The notes under the pieces: model-generated
Database searches by the model: none
The model's input: the letters and a program-made list of their open reading frames with translations, nothing else
What the model was told of the DNA's origin: nothing
Position numbers and translations under genes: made by a program
In this document: positions 8,574-17,800 of the stretch, piece after piece
Numbering within the stretch: position 1 is the stretch's first letter
How the letters are laid out: each line of letters begins with the position of its first letter
DNA from: CAZSLZ01 sp964607865
Lineage (GTDB): Bacteria; Vulcanimicrobiota; JAJTBE01; CAZSLZ01
Direction: 5' to 3'
Length of the DNA: 53,536 bases
NCBI GenBank assembly: GCA_964607865.1
Contig: CAZSLZ010000004.1
Location: 1 to 53,536, forward strand

Positions 8574-8623
8574 CCAGGTTTCATTCAGGACAAGGACTGA
8601 AAGCCCTTCATGGCGAAACCTGG
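8574..8623. repeat. nested inverted repeat
   Basis: CCAGGTTTC (8574-8582) pairs perfectly with GAAACCTGG (8615-8623), and inside it TTCAG (8584-8588) pairs with CTGAA (8597-8601). No T tail follows, so it is not a simple terminator. It could be a structured RNA element or part of the neighbouring repeat. Confidence 0.6.
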
Positions 8624-8649
8624 AAGGGTGTGATAACCTGAAGGAATGT

Positions 8650-8912
8650 TGTCATTGCAAGGTTTCACAGAAACCGTGGCAATCTCAGTTTAGATTTTGT
8701 GTGTTCCCAACCCACTTACCTGGATAGTACAGAGATCGCCACGTCGCTGTACTCCTCGCGATGACCATATTCGGAGTTTTTCACAGATAACTACCTTGCG
8801 TCCGTGAGCAACAGAATCTTTAGTTTATCCCCCAGTTGCGATGCGAACGATACATTTCCCCATTCCTAATGGGGAAAGAACGCCACGCATCCTGCGGGTG
8901 CCCGTGATGACG
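8650..8912 (+). repeat. dispersed intergenic repeat, copy 1
   Basis: Shares an ordered series of blocks with the reverse complement of 39225-39444: AGAAACCGTGGCAATCTCAG, ACCTTGCGTC-GTGAGCA, GATGCGAAC, a CCCC/GGGG hairpin, CGCCACGCATCCTGCGG and GTGATGACG. The hairpin at 8858-8874 (CCCCATT/AATGGGG) is CCCCAATT/AATTGGGG in the other copy, so the pairing is kept while the bases differ. Copy 1 has an extra inserted stretch (about 8725-8790) resembling the common atcgccacg-tcgctg-cgatgac palindromic unit. Confidence 0.75.
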
Positions 8913-8937
8913 AATTTATCATTTTTCAATATGAAAC

Positions 8938-8971
8938 AAAGAAGCTGCCTTTTAAAAGGCAGCTTCTTTTT
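8938..8971. terminator. bidirectional terminator between convergent transcripts
   Basis: A 12-base perfect stem (8938-8949 with 8958-8969) around a self-complementary TTTTAAAA centre, with T residues on the plus side and a TTCTTTG tract on the minus side. It closes the minus-strand NAD salvage operon and backs up the BMC terminator. Confidence 0.8.
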
Positions 8972-8991
8972 ATGGAATTAATTTTCTTTTT

Positions 8992-9723
8992 CTATTTTAA
9001 ACTTTTATATACCGTTATACCGTTCAAGTTCATATGGTATAAAAATATCATGTGGAAAAAATCACCGGGATGAGCCATTGCCCCAATCTTTTTTGCAGTT
9101 TTTACAGGCATATCATAAGTATCCACACAATTTGCAGGAAGAATTATTTCCCAGTCCAGGTTCCGTGCATTAGCCAGCAATCTGGCAAACATAGCTTTCT
9201 GGTAAATGCATAGGTCAGTACAATCCCCCACAACAACAATTTTCCTTATGTTTTTTGCCAGCAGCCAGGTTTCAAGATCCGTATCTATACCTGATGAAAT
9301 AGTTTTCTTTTCTATAACTTCCATTTCTTCGAAGAAATTAAGAACCTTGAATTCCCTTACTGTTTCAGCTTCCTGGGTTCCCTTTATACAATGAGGTGGA
9401 AAATTATCAAATTCGGGAGAATTTTCGGGATGGGCATCCTGTAATAACACAAAATTATTAATACCCAGGCTTTTTGCTTTCCTGAAAAGGGTTGCAATTT
9501 CATTGATTATAGCTTCTACCCGTGGCGAAGCCAGAGGGCCCAGGCGACAGAAACCTTCTATCATATCCACACTGGCAATTGCCACATTTTCTGCGCCACC
9601 AGCTTCTTCAACCAGTTTTGCCAGCTCTACCTCCTCCAATTTTGATTCCCATTCACCTAAATATTCTATGAACGAACGATTCTTTTCAATAAAATCATTG
9701 GTATTTTTTATTATTTTTGACAT
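8992..9723 (-). CDS. pncA: nicotinamidase / isochorismatase-family cysteine hydrolase
   Basis: A 243-residue hydrolase, best read as nicotinamidase, which deamidates nicotinamide to nicotinate. The triad D53 (SVDMIEGF), K114 (HCIKGT) and C172 (CTDLCIY) is present, as are metal ligands D96, H98 (LQDAHPEN) and H111. The start is ATG 9723 because AAGGTGA precedes it; a GTG three codons upstream overlaps this ribosome site. It lies 13 bases after pncB, the gene that uses its product, which strengthens the call over other isochorismatase-like hydrolases. Confidence 0.88.
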   Translation of the reverse strand: MSKIIKNTNDFIEKNRSFIEYLGEWESKLEEVELAKLVEEAGGAENVAIASVDMIEGFCRLGPLASPRVEAIINEIATLFRKAKSLGINNFVLLQDAHPENSPEFDNFPPHCIKGTQEAETVREFKVLNFFEEMEVIEKKTISSGIDTDLETWLLAKNIRKIVVVGDCTDLCIYQKAMFARLLANARNLDWEIILPANCVDTYDMPVKTAKKIGAMAHPGDFFHMIFLYHMNLNGITVYKSLK

Positions 9724-9736
9724 TAATATCACCTTT

Positions 9737-10891
9737 TTATTCTACTAATTCAAGACGGGGGTTCGGCTTGTATTTTCGCCCAACCTTGGCGCAGTTTGTC
9801 CAGGTATCCCCCCTTCTTATCTGTACCACATCTGCGGTGAAGTCATAATTTCCTTTCAGTAATGCCGAGCCAACTGCGTAAACGTCGGCGGGTATGTTGA
9901 GTTCTTCAAAAAGTTTTATTTTTTCAGGTTTAAAACCACCTGAAACAACTATTTTTACCCAGTCAAAACCTTTTCTGTCCAGGGCTTCCCTAACTCTTGT
10001 CACCAGTTTGGGGTTAACTCCCGTGGGAGGGTAAATGCTCATCTCGTTCCATAACGATTTGTCCACCATGGTGGATGAAGTGTCCAATCTTACTCCCCAG
10101 AGTTTTTTACCCAGGGCCCTGGCGCAGGCCAATGAAGTCCCAACACAGTCGTTATCGAAGTCAACCAGGGCAATCACTGAAATTTCCTCAGGCATGAATT
10201 CAGCAAACTTCCTGGTGGCAAGCACAGTGTCTCCGCCATAAGCTGCAATCAGTGCATGAGGAATGGTCCCCAGGCCCTTGCTTCCCCACCAGGAAGCCTG
10301 GGCATCGGTGGATACTCCCAGGGCTCCGGTAATGTAAGCTGCATATCCGTCGCCGGTCTGAACCTGATGGTGATCAAATCTGGCAGGAAAAAACAGGACA
10401 GGCTTGCCGTTGGCTGCTTCCACCACGAGTTTGGTGTTGGTGGCAACCCTTGTTCTTCGTGCCAATACCCCCAGGTATGTTGTTTCCAGATGAGCAAACA
10501 GGGAATAATCTCCTTTTATAGTCATAATCGTTTCAAAAGGGGCTATGGCATCAGCGTCATACAGGGCTTTTACTTCCAACTTGTCCCAGCCGTTAATCCA
10601 TTCGCCTTCTTTATTGTAATAGCCGGTGCATTGTTTCAGAATTGCTATGGCTTCATCAACTCCGCATAAAACCGCGTTGTTTTTCTGAAAAATCTGCATT
10701 ATGACCTGGGGATGATAGTTATCCTTCTCCAATATCTCCTTGGCGCGGTTGAAATATTTATCTGAATAGTAACCCTCCCTCATTTTGACCACAGGCAGAT
10801 CGAAAGTTTCAGGGGATAATCTTTTTCCGGTTTTCCGGGGGTTGGGGGCAGGATATGATTTCTTTTTATTTTTATCAGCTATATCTAGCAT
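9737..10891 (-). CDS. pncB: nicotinate phosphoribosyltransferase
   Basis: A 384-residue enzyme of the Preiss-Handler NAD salvage route, joining nicotinate and PRPP. Family features include the FAHLETTYLGVLARRTRVATN block, PARFDHHQVQTGDGYA, GTIPHALIAAYGGDTV and the phosphate-binding IVVSGGFKPEKI and YAVGSALLKG turns. ATG 10891 has GGAGGAAA upstream. With the downstream nicotinamidase it forms a two-gene operon converting nicotinamide to nicotinate mononucleotide. Confidence 0.92.
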   Translation of the reverse strand: MLDIADKNKKKSYPAPNPRKTGKRLSPETFDLPVVKMREGYYSDKYFNRAKEILEKDNYHPQVIMQIFQKNNAVLCGVDEAIAILKQCTGYYNKEGEWINGWDKLEVKALYDADAIAPFETIMTIKGDYSLFAHLETTYLGVLARRTRVATNTKLVVEAANGKPVLFFPARFDHHQVQTGDGYAAYITGALGVSTDAQASWWGSKGLGTIPHALIAAYGGDTVLATRKFAEFMPEEISVIALVDFDNDCVGTSLACARALGKKLWGVRLDTSSTMVDKSLWNEMSIYPPTGVNPKLVTRVREALDRKGFDWVKIVVSGGFKPEKIKLFEELNIPADVYAVGSALLKGNYDFTADVVQIRRGDTWTNCAKVGRKYKPNPRLELVE

Positions 10892-10968
10892 TCTAATTTC
10901 CTCCGATTTATTTTTGGTGTTTTTTCAATTAATTAAGCTAATTTATCCTGTTTCAACTCATTTCCTTC

Positions 10969-11682
10969 TTATATCCCGTCTAAATGTTTATTAGTATTTT
11001 TTTGAATATACTGATTATTGGTTTTGTTTTGATTAACATTTTTCCACTTCAGCAGTTCTTTTAGAAATTCACGGGCAGTTTGAAATCCGTCAGTTGCATT
11101 GATTGATATTGCCTTCATTATTATCTGTGAAAGTTCATGGGATATATTGGGATTGATTTGCTGAGGATTTGTTACCGGTTTTCCCATCACCCTGCTTATG
11201 GCATCGGTGGGATAACCAAGGGTAAGGCAATAATAGAGTGTTGCCCCCACAGAATATATATCTGAAGCCGGTGTTGTCTGGCCACAGGCCTGACATTGTT
11301 CCGGCGAAGCCATATATGGTGTGAAAGCCCCCCGGGCTCCCGGAGCAGTCAACATTTTGTTGTAATCTTTTGGAATTCCAAAATCTATCAGAATTGCCCT
11401 GTTGGAATCATCAATTTTAATATTTCCGGGCTTGATATCTCTGTGTATAATTTTCTGAGAATGAATATACCCTAGGGTTCGCAATACATCCATCATCCAT
11501 TCAACAACCCGGTTCACATCCAGAAAATCGTTACTGTTGTCAATAATTTTCTGTATGTCCTCGCCGTTGATATAATCCATTATTATGCAGTAGTTATTGT
11601 TTTCGCAGAAGTAGTCGGTCACCCTGGGCAAACCCGGGTGTTTCAGCCGGGCAAGGGTCTGGCCTTCGAATTGAAACTGTTG
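10969..11682 (-). pseudogene. serine/threonine protein kinase fragment lacking the N-lobe
   Basis: The open frame encodes a kinase from the alpha-C helix on: FEGQTLARLKHPGLPRV, the HRDIKPGN catalytic loop, a DFG motif in LIDFGIPKDY and MASPEQ as the APE-like motif. The glycine loop and VAIK lysine are absent, since the frame meets a TGA at 11683-11685 and runs straight into sequence that reads as the VWA gene in another frame. No ribosome site lies near any possible start. The C-lobe itself looks intact, so the loss seems recent: probably a deletion joined the two genes. Ends in an Asn/Lys-rich tail. Confidence 0.8.
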
Positions 11683-12459
11683 TCAACGTCCGCTTTGTAT
11701 TCAACTCATTGCCCACAATACCGCCATTCTGTTGAACTAAATTTGAAAAGGTAATGAGGTTGGTTGACATATCGTCGATATTCATACCTTTATATAGTTT
11801 TGCAGCTTGGCTCATTAACTGGGTGGCAAGATCCGCCTGGCCGGTTTCAGCAAGAATTCTCAGGAATTTCCCGTTGTAATAAATACTGGTTCCATAAACC
11901 CAATATGGAACGCCCTGTTTCCTGGCAAAGCCGGCAATTTTCAGGCAATCTTTTTCTTCAGATTGAACCGATGGTACATTTACATCACCGTCAGTAAAAA
12001 CAATTGCCTTTTTAATGTAAAACTTATTGAGATCTTTTATTTTTAAGATATTATTCAAGCTGGTGCTTAAATGAGCCCCTCCCCCAAGCTTGATATTTAT
12101 GATTGCTTTCTTCGCTTTCTTTTTATCCTTGTTATTGTTTATAACCAGAGGCGGAAGAACAAGTTTTGAATATTCAGCAAAAGAATAAACAGTAATGCGA
12201 TCTCCGTTATCTAGGAATTGCAGGCTGGAAACACAGGCTTTCTTTAATATGGACAATGCGCTTTCCATGGTTTTATCACCGGCTGGCGCCGGCATTGACC
12301 CGGAATTGTCCAATACCATTTTAAGATCCAGATGTATGTTTCTGTTGTTAAGCTTTTCATTGGGCAGTAACCTTACAAGAGCATAAGCGGTTATGGCACT
12401 ATTTGTTATGGGGAAAATGTTCTGAGAAAAAACCCCTCTATATTCAAAAATTTATTCAT
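11594..12459 (-). pseudogene. von Willebrand factor A domain protein, frameshifted and truncated
   Basis: A VWA domain with the MIDAS motif DNSGSMP, a THR-like HLSTSL segment and the IVFTDGDVN strand. The true start is ATG 12459 behind AAGGAGG, giving MNKFLN. One base missing near 12440 throws the frame; after it the text resumes as RGVFSQNIFP and continues to the MIDAS. A T missing from an AATTAT would account for it. The 3' end runs out of frame into the kinase fragment at about 11700. VWA/kinase pairs of this type belong to phosphorylation-linked protein-binding modules; this locus appears dead unless the base calls are wrong. Confidence 0.75.
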
Positions 12460-12826
12460 TTTCATTCCTCCTTGATATTCTCATTTGGTTTGTGTATTTT
12501 CTACACTTTCTATATAATACTTCATACTCTTTGTTTTGTCAATGATCAGGAAATTTTTCACAGGCCAGCATTCAGTTAGTGTTATCATAACACTTTAAAT
12601 AAATAAATGAATTAATCTAATCGTCTTTTTTGTAATAAATTTCAAAGCTATTAACATTCAATTTATACTTTAAATTAAGTTGCATTACTTCAATTTTATA
12701 TGAACACAGTTTTTTTTGTTTTTTTTTGTTTTTTTTGCAGGAATCAGATGGGTTAACAAGAAAATTGCTGTCAGATCATTGGGGGACAAATGTTCTGTTA
12801 ACAAAAATCAAAAAGGAGAGATTACT
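12460..12826. other. 367-base intergenic region between divergent genes
   Basis: Holds a strong minus-strand promoter (12514-12542) and AT-rich sequence ending in broken T tracts (about 12710-12735) before glycogen synthase. No convincing plus-strand promoter or gene was seen. Confidence 0.7.
12514..12542 (-). promoter_or_regulatory. sigma-70-type promoter for the VWA/kinase locus
   Basis: On the minus strand: TTGACA (12542-12537), a 17-base spacer, then TATTAT (12519-12514). It sits 55 bases upstream of the VWA start. It is the best promoter match found in the window, although the genes it serves look broken. Confidence 0.85.
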
Positions 12827-14308
12827 ATGAAAAAAGAAAGAAAAGTTTTGATTGCCACTACCGAAGCTGTGCCTTTCGCAAAGACCGGCGGACTGGCTGA
12901 TGTTACCGGCTCGCTGCCGGGCGCCTTGAAGAACATGGGCGCTGATGTCAACCTGGTAATGCCCAAGTATAGTTTTATTGATGATAAGAAGTTTAAGATT
13001 AAAGATACTGGTTTTAGCTTTAATGTACCAATGGACGGACATGATGTTGAGGTAAAAATTTCCAAAACAACATTGCCTGGAACCAAAAATGACGTGTTCT
13101 TCGTAGAATGTGACAGGTATTTTGACAGAGACGGTTTATACGGTGAGGGTGGCTGTGATTATACCGACAACGATATGCGATTTGCTCTTTTCTCAAGAGC
13201 TGTAGTTGACATGATGAAAGTTATGGATTTCAAACCCGAGGTGGTTCACTGTAACGACTGGCAGACCGGTTTGATTCCCACATACATGAGAACGGTTTAT
13301 GGCAATGATGATTTCTACCGTGGAATTTCCACCATAATGACCATTCACAACATTGCATTCCAGGGAGTGTTCCCCGCTGAAACCATGAACAGAATCGGTT
13401 TACCCTGGGATATTTTCAATGTTGACGGTGTGGAATACTGGGGCCAGGTTTCCTACCTGAAATCTGGAATCGTTTATGCCGATCTCATCAGCACTGTAAG
13501 CGAAACTTACGCAAGAGAGATTCAGACATCCCACGAATTCGGCCTGGGAATGGAGGGCCTGTTGGCTTCCCGCAGTGATGATCTTTATGGTATTATTAAT
13601 GGTATTGATTATTCCACCTGGAACCCCTCAAAAGACAAACACCTGAATTCCACCTATGATAATTCCGATTTACGGGGTAAAAACCGTAATAAGAAAGACC
13701 TGCAGAAAACCAGAGGCCTGGATACCGGAAACATCCCAATGATCACCATGGTAACCAGGCTTGATGAAAACAAAGGTATTGAAATGGTCGCACAGGCAAT
13801 GGAACAGATTATGAACATGGATGTTCAGATGATGATACTGGCCAGCGGTGAAAAACGATATGAAGATATGCTTCAGCAACTGGCTGACACTTATAGGAAC
13901 AATCTTTCTGTAGAAATATCCTTTGACGAGACAATGGCTCACAAGATATATGCAGGCGGAGATATATTCCTGATGCCCTCAAAGACCGAGCCCTGCGGAA
14001 CATCTCAAATGATTGCTCTCCATTACGGCCAACTTCCAATAGTTCATAACACTGGCGGGCTGGCAGATACCGTAACAGATTATACTGATAATCCTGATAC
14101 TGGAAACGGATTCACTTTTGATGAGTTTACTACCGGCGCCATGATGGATGCTATTGATAGAGCCCTGGAAACTTACTCAAACAAGAGAAAGTGGAACAGC
14201 ATTGTGAAAAAGAGCATGGCTGTCGATTATTCCTGGAAAAACTCAGCATCAAAATATATGGATCTTTACAAGAAGGCAGCTGAAAAGAAAGAAGCAGTTT
14301 TAGCTTAA
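12827..14308 (+). CDS. glgA: glycogen synthase (ADP-glucose type, GT5)
   Basis: A 493-residue glucosyltransferase extending alpha-1,4-glucan from ADP-glucose; the usual length is about 480. The KTGGLADV substrate loop (K19) is near the N-terminus, HCNDWQTGL and HNIAFQGVF are in the first Rossmann domain, and PSKTEPCG plus HNTGGLADTV are in the second. ATG 12827 has AAAAGGAGAG upstream; the open frame reaches back to 12716 but those residues are unlike the family and cross a poly-T tract. It stands alone with its own terminator, so glycogen genes are scattered in this genome. Confidence 0.93.
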   Translation: MKKERKVLIATTEAVPFAKTGGLADVTGSLPGALKNMGADVNLVMPKYSFIDDKKFKIKDTGFSFNVPMDGHDVEVKISKTTLPGTKNDVFFVECDRYFDRDGLYGEGGCDYTDNDMRFALFSRAVVDMMKVMDFKPEVVHCNDWQTGLIPTYMRTVYGNDDFYRGISTIMTIHNIAFQGVFPAETMNRIGLPWDIFNVDGVEYWGQVSYLKSGIVYADLISTVSETYAREIQTSHEFGLGMEGLLASRSDDLYGIINGIDYSTWNPSKDKHLNSTYDNSDLRGKNRNKKDLQKTRGLDTGNIPMITMVTRLDENKGIEMVAQAMEQIMNMDVQMMILASGEKRYEDMLQQLADTYRNNLSVEISFDETMAHKIYAGGDIFLMPSKTEPCGTSQMIALHYGQLPIVHNTGGLADTVTDYTDNPDTGNGFTFDEFTTGAMMDAIDRALETYSNKRKWNSIVKKSMAVDYSWKNSASKYMDLYKKAAEKKEAVLA

Positions 14309-14330
14309 TTAAGAAATAGTGGCAATTAAG

Positions 14331-14358
14331 AAGGAGCGGTTTTATACCGCTCTTTTTA
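14331..14358 (+). terminator. terminator of glgA
   Basis: A nine-pair stem (AAGGAGCGG with CCGCTCTTT, one G-U pair) and a T-rich tail, 22 bases after the stop. Confidence 0.88.
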
Positions 14359-14406
14359 TTTGTGCTGAACATTATCAGTAATTTTAATTCGTTATTATTT
14401 AAAACT

Positions 14407-14688
14407 TCAATTGGTTTCCGGTTCTTCTATGTCTTCATCTTCTTCCGATTCTTCCTCATCTGTTTCGGGTTCTGTTTTTTCATCTGCGGGTTCTTTTCCC
14501 ATCATTTTCAAAACAAAGTTTTTAATTGGCCTGAAAAATATTCCTACTGCAGCTAAAATACCATAAAAAGCCAGATAGAAAAGCTGATACAAAATGCTGG
14601 AGCTGCCTGGGTCAATATAGGCATATGCAAAGGAAGTATTGCTGAAAATAATTAAAAATAAAACAGCCAGTATGATTGCAGAATTCAT
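14407..14688 (-). CDS. small membrane protein with a YIDPGSSS motif
   Basis: A 93-residue protein with a signal-like N-terminal helix, the YIDPGSSSILYQ motif, a second hydrophobic helix and a long acidic Glu/Asp-rich C-terminal tail (last 35 residues). Short membrane proteins with a YIDPG(T/S)GS motif occur widely, but no function is established to my knowledge. AAGGGGAAAT ribosome site before ATG 14688. Convergent with glgA, divergent from metG. Confidence 0.8.
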   Translation of the reverse strand: MNSAIILAVLFLIIFSNTSFAYAYIDPGSSSILYQLFYLAFYGILAAVGIFFRPIKNFVLKMMGKEPADEKTEPETDEEESEEDEDIEEPETN

Positions 14689-14907
14689 TTTAATTTCCCC
14701 TTTTTATTTATTAAATATATTTTGACTTTTCAAAAAATAAACCTTCTATAAATAATATTGTATAAAAAATTCTAAAGCTGTGATCATAGTCGCAACTTGA
14801 ACCATGTTTTCTTAAAAATTATTAAAGTTTTTCAGTTAAAAAGGAAAAACAGAAAAAAGGCAAGAAGTTGATTATTTAAGATATTAAACAAGGAAGAAGA
14901 TGAAGAT

Positions 14908-16583
14908 ATGAGCGAAAAAGTTCTGGTTTTTACTGCGTGGCCTTATGCCAACGGAGAATTACATATGGGTCACGTTGCGGGATGCTATTTGCCAGCAGAT
15001 ATTTTTGCCAGGTTTCAGAGAATGCTGGGAAAAGACGTTTTAATGCTGTCGGGCAGCGATCAACATGGCACGCCAATAACCGTCAGGGCCGACCGCGAGG
15101 GGGTTTCTCCTGAAGAGATTGCCAACAGGTATCACAAATCCTTTTTAGAAAGCTGGGAAAAACTGGGAATAGCATATTCATTTTTTACCCGTACTGGAAC
15201 AGAAAATCATAAAGAGACAGTTCACAACATATTCCTTGAACTTCATAGCAAAGGTTATATATATAACAAGGTTATGCAATCTCCCTATTGCATGCAGTGC
15301 GAAAAATTTCTGCCCGATAGATATGTAGAGGGAGTCTGCCCTTTCTGCCAATCTCAGGATGCCCGGGGCGATCAGTGTGATAACTGTGGAAAACCCCTGA
15401 ACCCCGAAGACCTGATAATGCCAAAGTGCAAATTGTGTGGGGCTGAACCTGAAATACGCGATACAGAACATTTTTTCCTTAGATTATCAGTTTTTAATGA
15501 AGCCCTTCTGAAATGGATTAAAGATAAAGATTATTTCAGGCCCAATGTTTATGCCTTTACAAAACAATATTTAATTGACGGCTTGAAAGACAGAGCTATC
15601 ACCCGAGATATTTCCTGGGGTATCCCCGTCCCCATTGACGGATATGAAAATAAGAGAATGTATGTCTGGGTCAAAGCTGTGATCGGTTACCTTTCAGCCG
15701 CCATCGAGTGGGCAAAGAAAGAAAAAAATGAAGATTTATGGAAAGATTACTGGAAAAATGATGAATGCAAGGCATATTATTTCATAGGCAAAGACAACAT
15801 ACCATTTCACACAATTATCTGGCCTGCCATATTAATGGGTTCGGCCACGATCTTCAATTGCCCTATGATGTGCCATCGAATGAGTATCTGACTTTAGAAG
15901 GGCGGCAGTTGTCAACCTCCAGAAATTGGGCAATCTGGATTCCCGACTATCTGGAACGATATGATCCCGATCCATTAAGATATGTACTTTCTGCCAATAT
16001 GCCCGAAACCCACGATACTGATTTTTCCTGGCATGAGTATTATAGAAGGAATAATAACGAATTGGTAGCAACTTACGGCAACCTGGTTAATCGCTCTCTC
16101 TCTTTCACCTATAAGAAGTTTGATGGTAAAATACCCGAGCCCGGCGAATTGGACGAAAAAGACAGGGAAATACTTGATTTAACCAGAAAAACCATAGATG
16201 ATATGAAGGAACAGTTAAACAGATGCTCTTTCAGGGAAGCTTTGAGAACCGCAATGTACCTGGCTCATGAAGCCAACAAATATCTGGAAGTAAAAAGCCC
16301 CTGGCTGGCCATCAGGGAAGACAGGGAAAAAGCCGGCACCAGTTTATGGGTTGCAATACAGGTGGTAAACAATCTTAAAACTGTGCTGTATCCTTATCTG
16401 CCTTTCTCTTCTGAAAAATTACACACCTACCTGGGTTTTGAAGATGATCTACTATCCCATGGCTCGTAATGCGAGGAAATCCCTCCTGGAAAACCCTTTA
16501 AAAAACCCAGGCATTTATTTAAAAAGCTTGAAGAATCCATTGTTGAAGAAGAAAAGCAGCGAATGCTGGAAAGTTCGAGATAA
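14908..16583 (+). pseudogene. metG: methionyl-tRNA synthetase with one frameshift and one in-frame stop
   Basis: Reads through the whole short-form MetRS: HIGH motif HMGH (residues 19-22), two zinc knuckles with CxxC pairs at about 15287-15446, the catalytic core, an LSTSR version of KMSKS, and the anticodon-binding domain ending in LFKKLEE. The frame is lost at 15838-15840, where ATG GG|TTC lacks one base (a GGGG run shortened to GGG would explain it). An in-frame TAA at 16467-16469 then splits off the last 38 codons. Both flanks stay family-like, so the disruptions are recent or are base-calling errors. MetRS is essential; a second copy must exist if these are real. Confidence 0.88.
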
Positions 16584-16590
16584 AAAAATA

Positions 16591-16612
16591 CTCCTGTAAA
16601 CAGGAGCATTTT
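16591..16612 (+). terminator. terminator after metG
   Basis: CTCCTG-TAAA-CAGGAG hairpin followed by a short T-rich tail, eight bases after the stop codon. Confidence 0.7.
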
Positions 16613-16643
16613 CTATAAAAGCATTAAAGAAATTATTGGAAGT

Positions 16644-16970
16644 TTAAATACATTGATACAAGTTAATTTTTACATGGGCTGCTGTCTGCAACGCCCTTAA
16701 GATTTCTTCATTATTATTGCAACCGGTATTGTTAGTGATATACTCAATAATATTCTGGGCAATTTCCATAGATTTTTCGAAATTATCATTTTCGATGCAT
16801 ATATTTAATTTTTCCAGATAATTCCTTATTTTAACTAAGTCAGCCTCATTTTGCCCATCAAGGTTGATCCTCTTTTTATTGGCTAACATAGTTCTACATA
16901 TTTTACAGTGAATTGAGTTTCTGCTGGTTATAGCATAAAAATAAGGACAGAATACATCGCTTTTCTTCAT
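16644..16970 (-). CDS. hypothetical small protein with N-terminal cysteine cluster
   Basis: A 108-residue protein. Near the N-terminus, DVFCPYF followed by IHCKIC resembles the CPFY-type cysteine motif of small Firmicutes and phage proteins and may bind metal. The rest is predicted helical and polar, with Asn-rich turns. ATG 16970 has GGCAGG upstream. It has no operon partner and I cannot assign a function. Confidence 0.6.
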   Translation of the reverse strand: MKKSDVFCPYFYAITSRNSIHCKICRTMLANKKRINLDGQNEADLVKIRNYLEKLNICIENDNFEKSMEIAQNIIEYITNNTGCNNNEEILRALQTAAHVKINLYQCI

Positions 16971-16985
16971 AAAAACCTGCCTCAA

Positions 16986-17800
16986 TTTAAATATTGTTTT
17001 ATAATTAGTAAATCCATAACCTGCTTTTTTTATTTAATTACCCCATTTCAGTTAAAACTCTTTTGATTTTGCCCATATTTAAAACATTGAATAATTCACA
17101 ATTCGGTTTTACGGTTTCGATGAGTTTCAATTAAACCGAAAGACTCAAACGGTTGCACTTCTTTTAAGCAATCATAATTTGTGAAAGTTATCATGCCAGA
17201 AATGTTTCTAATTAAATATTTAAACATCTGTGAAGTTGGTTATTCAAAAAATCCATTGCAGTCAATGATAAAACATTTAAAATACTCTTTAAAACAATAT
17301 ATAATCTGTTAATAATTATGTTAAATATTTATTAACTATCTGCACTTTATTAGATAAACTTTTAATTATTTTAAATAATACCGTTAATTATATGCCTTGA
17401 ACATAATTTATTTTAAATTATTCGAATTATCACAACTGTAATTTTATTAATAATAAATTATTACACAAAATTAATTATTTTTTTTATTTGTTAAGGGAAG
17501 GAATTTGCCATGACCCCGCATAAATATCTAAATGAAGTTGGGATAGCTTTTAAGTAACAAGATGTAGTTACATATGTTAATTTAAAAGTTTAATGAAACT
17601 AAAAATTGATTCTATTTCAAAGTGTTTTTCGAGCTTTGAATAGTCAGGTTTAAACAGCAAAGAAAATTAAATTTAAAACTTGGCAGGCAACAAAGAGAAT
17701 ATTCAGGTCAATGCATAATATTTTATTAAAATACAATAGTTCATCCGGCCTCCGGGGCAGTTTTTTAAAGCTGTTTTATTTTCCTCGGGAGGTGGCGTAA
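16986..17800. other. 815-base AT-rich gap upstream of ftsA
   Basis: Visibly richer in A and T than its flanks, with many TTAAATATTTA-like runs. No long gene, tRNA or clear DnaA-box cluster. It contains a 15-codon ORF (17510-17557) with an AAGGGAAGGAA ribosome site and a partly paired stretch around 17108-17155 with CGGTTT and AAACCG arms. Murein or ftsQ genes, which commonly precede ftsA, are not here. Confidence 0.7.

Larger units (their letters stand above)
8443..8991. other. 549-base intergenic region: terminators, hairpins and a dispersed repeat
   Basis: No gene is supported. It holds the BMC terminator (8459-8488), a nested inverted repeat (8574-8623), a repeat unit (8650-8912) also found inverted near 39.3 kb, and a palindromic terminator before the convergent NAD-salvage genes (8938-8971). 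Confidence 0.85.

Noticed and set aside
17450..17480. DnaA boxes in the AT-rich gap
   Set aside because: Only loose matches such as TTATTACACA; no repeated TTATCCACA sites, so an origin is not supported.
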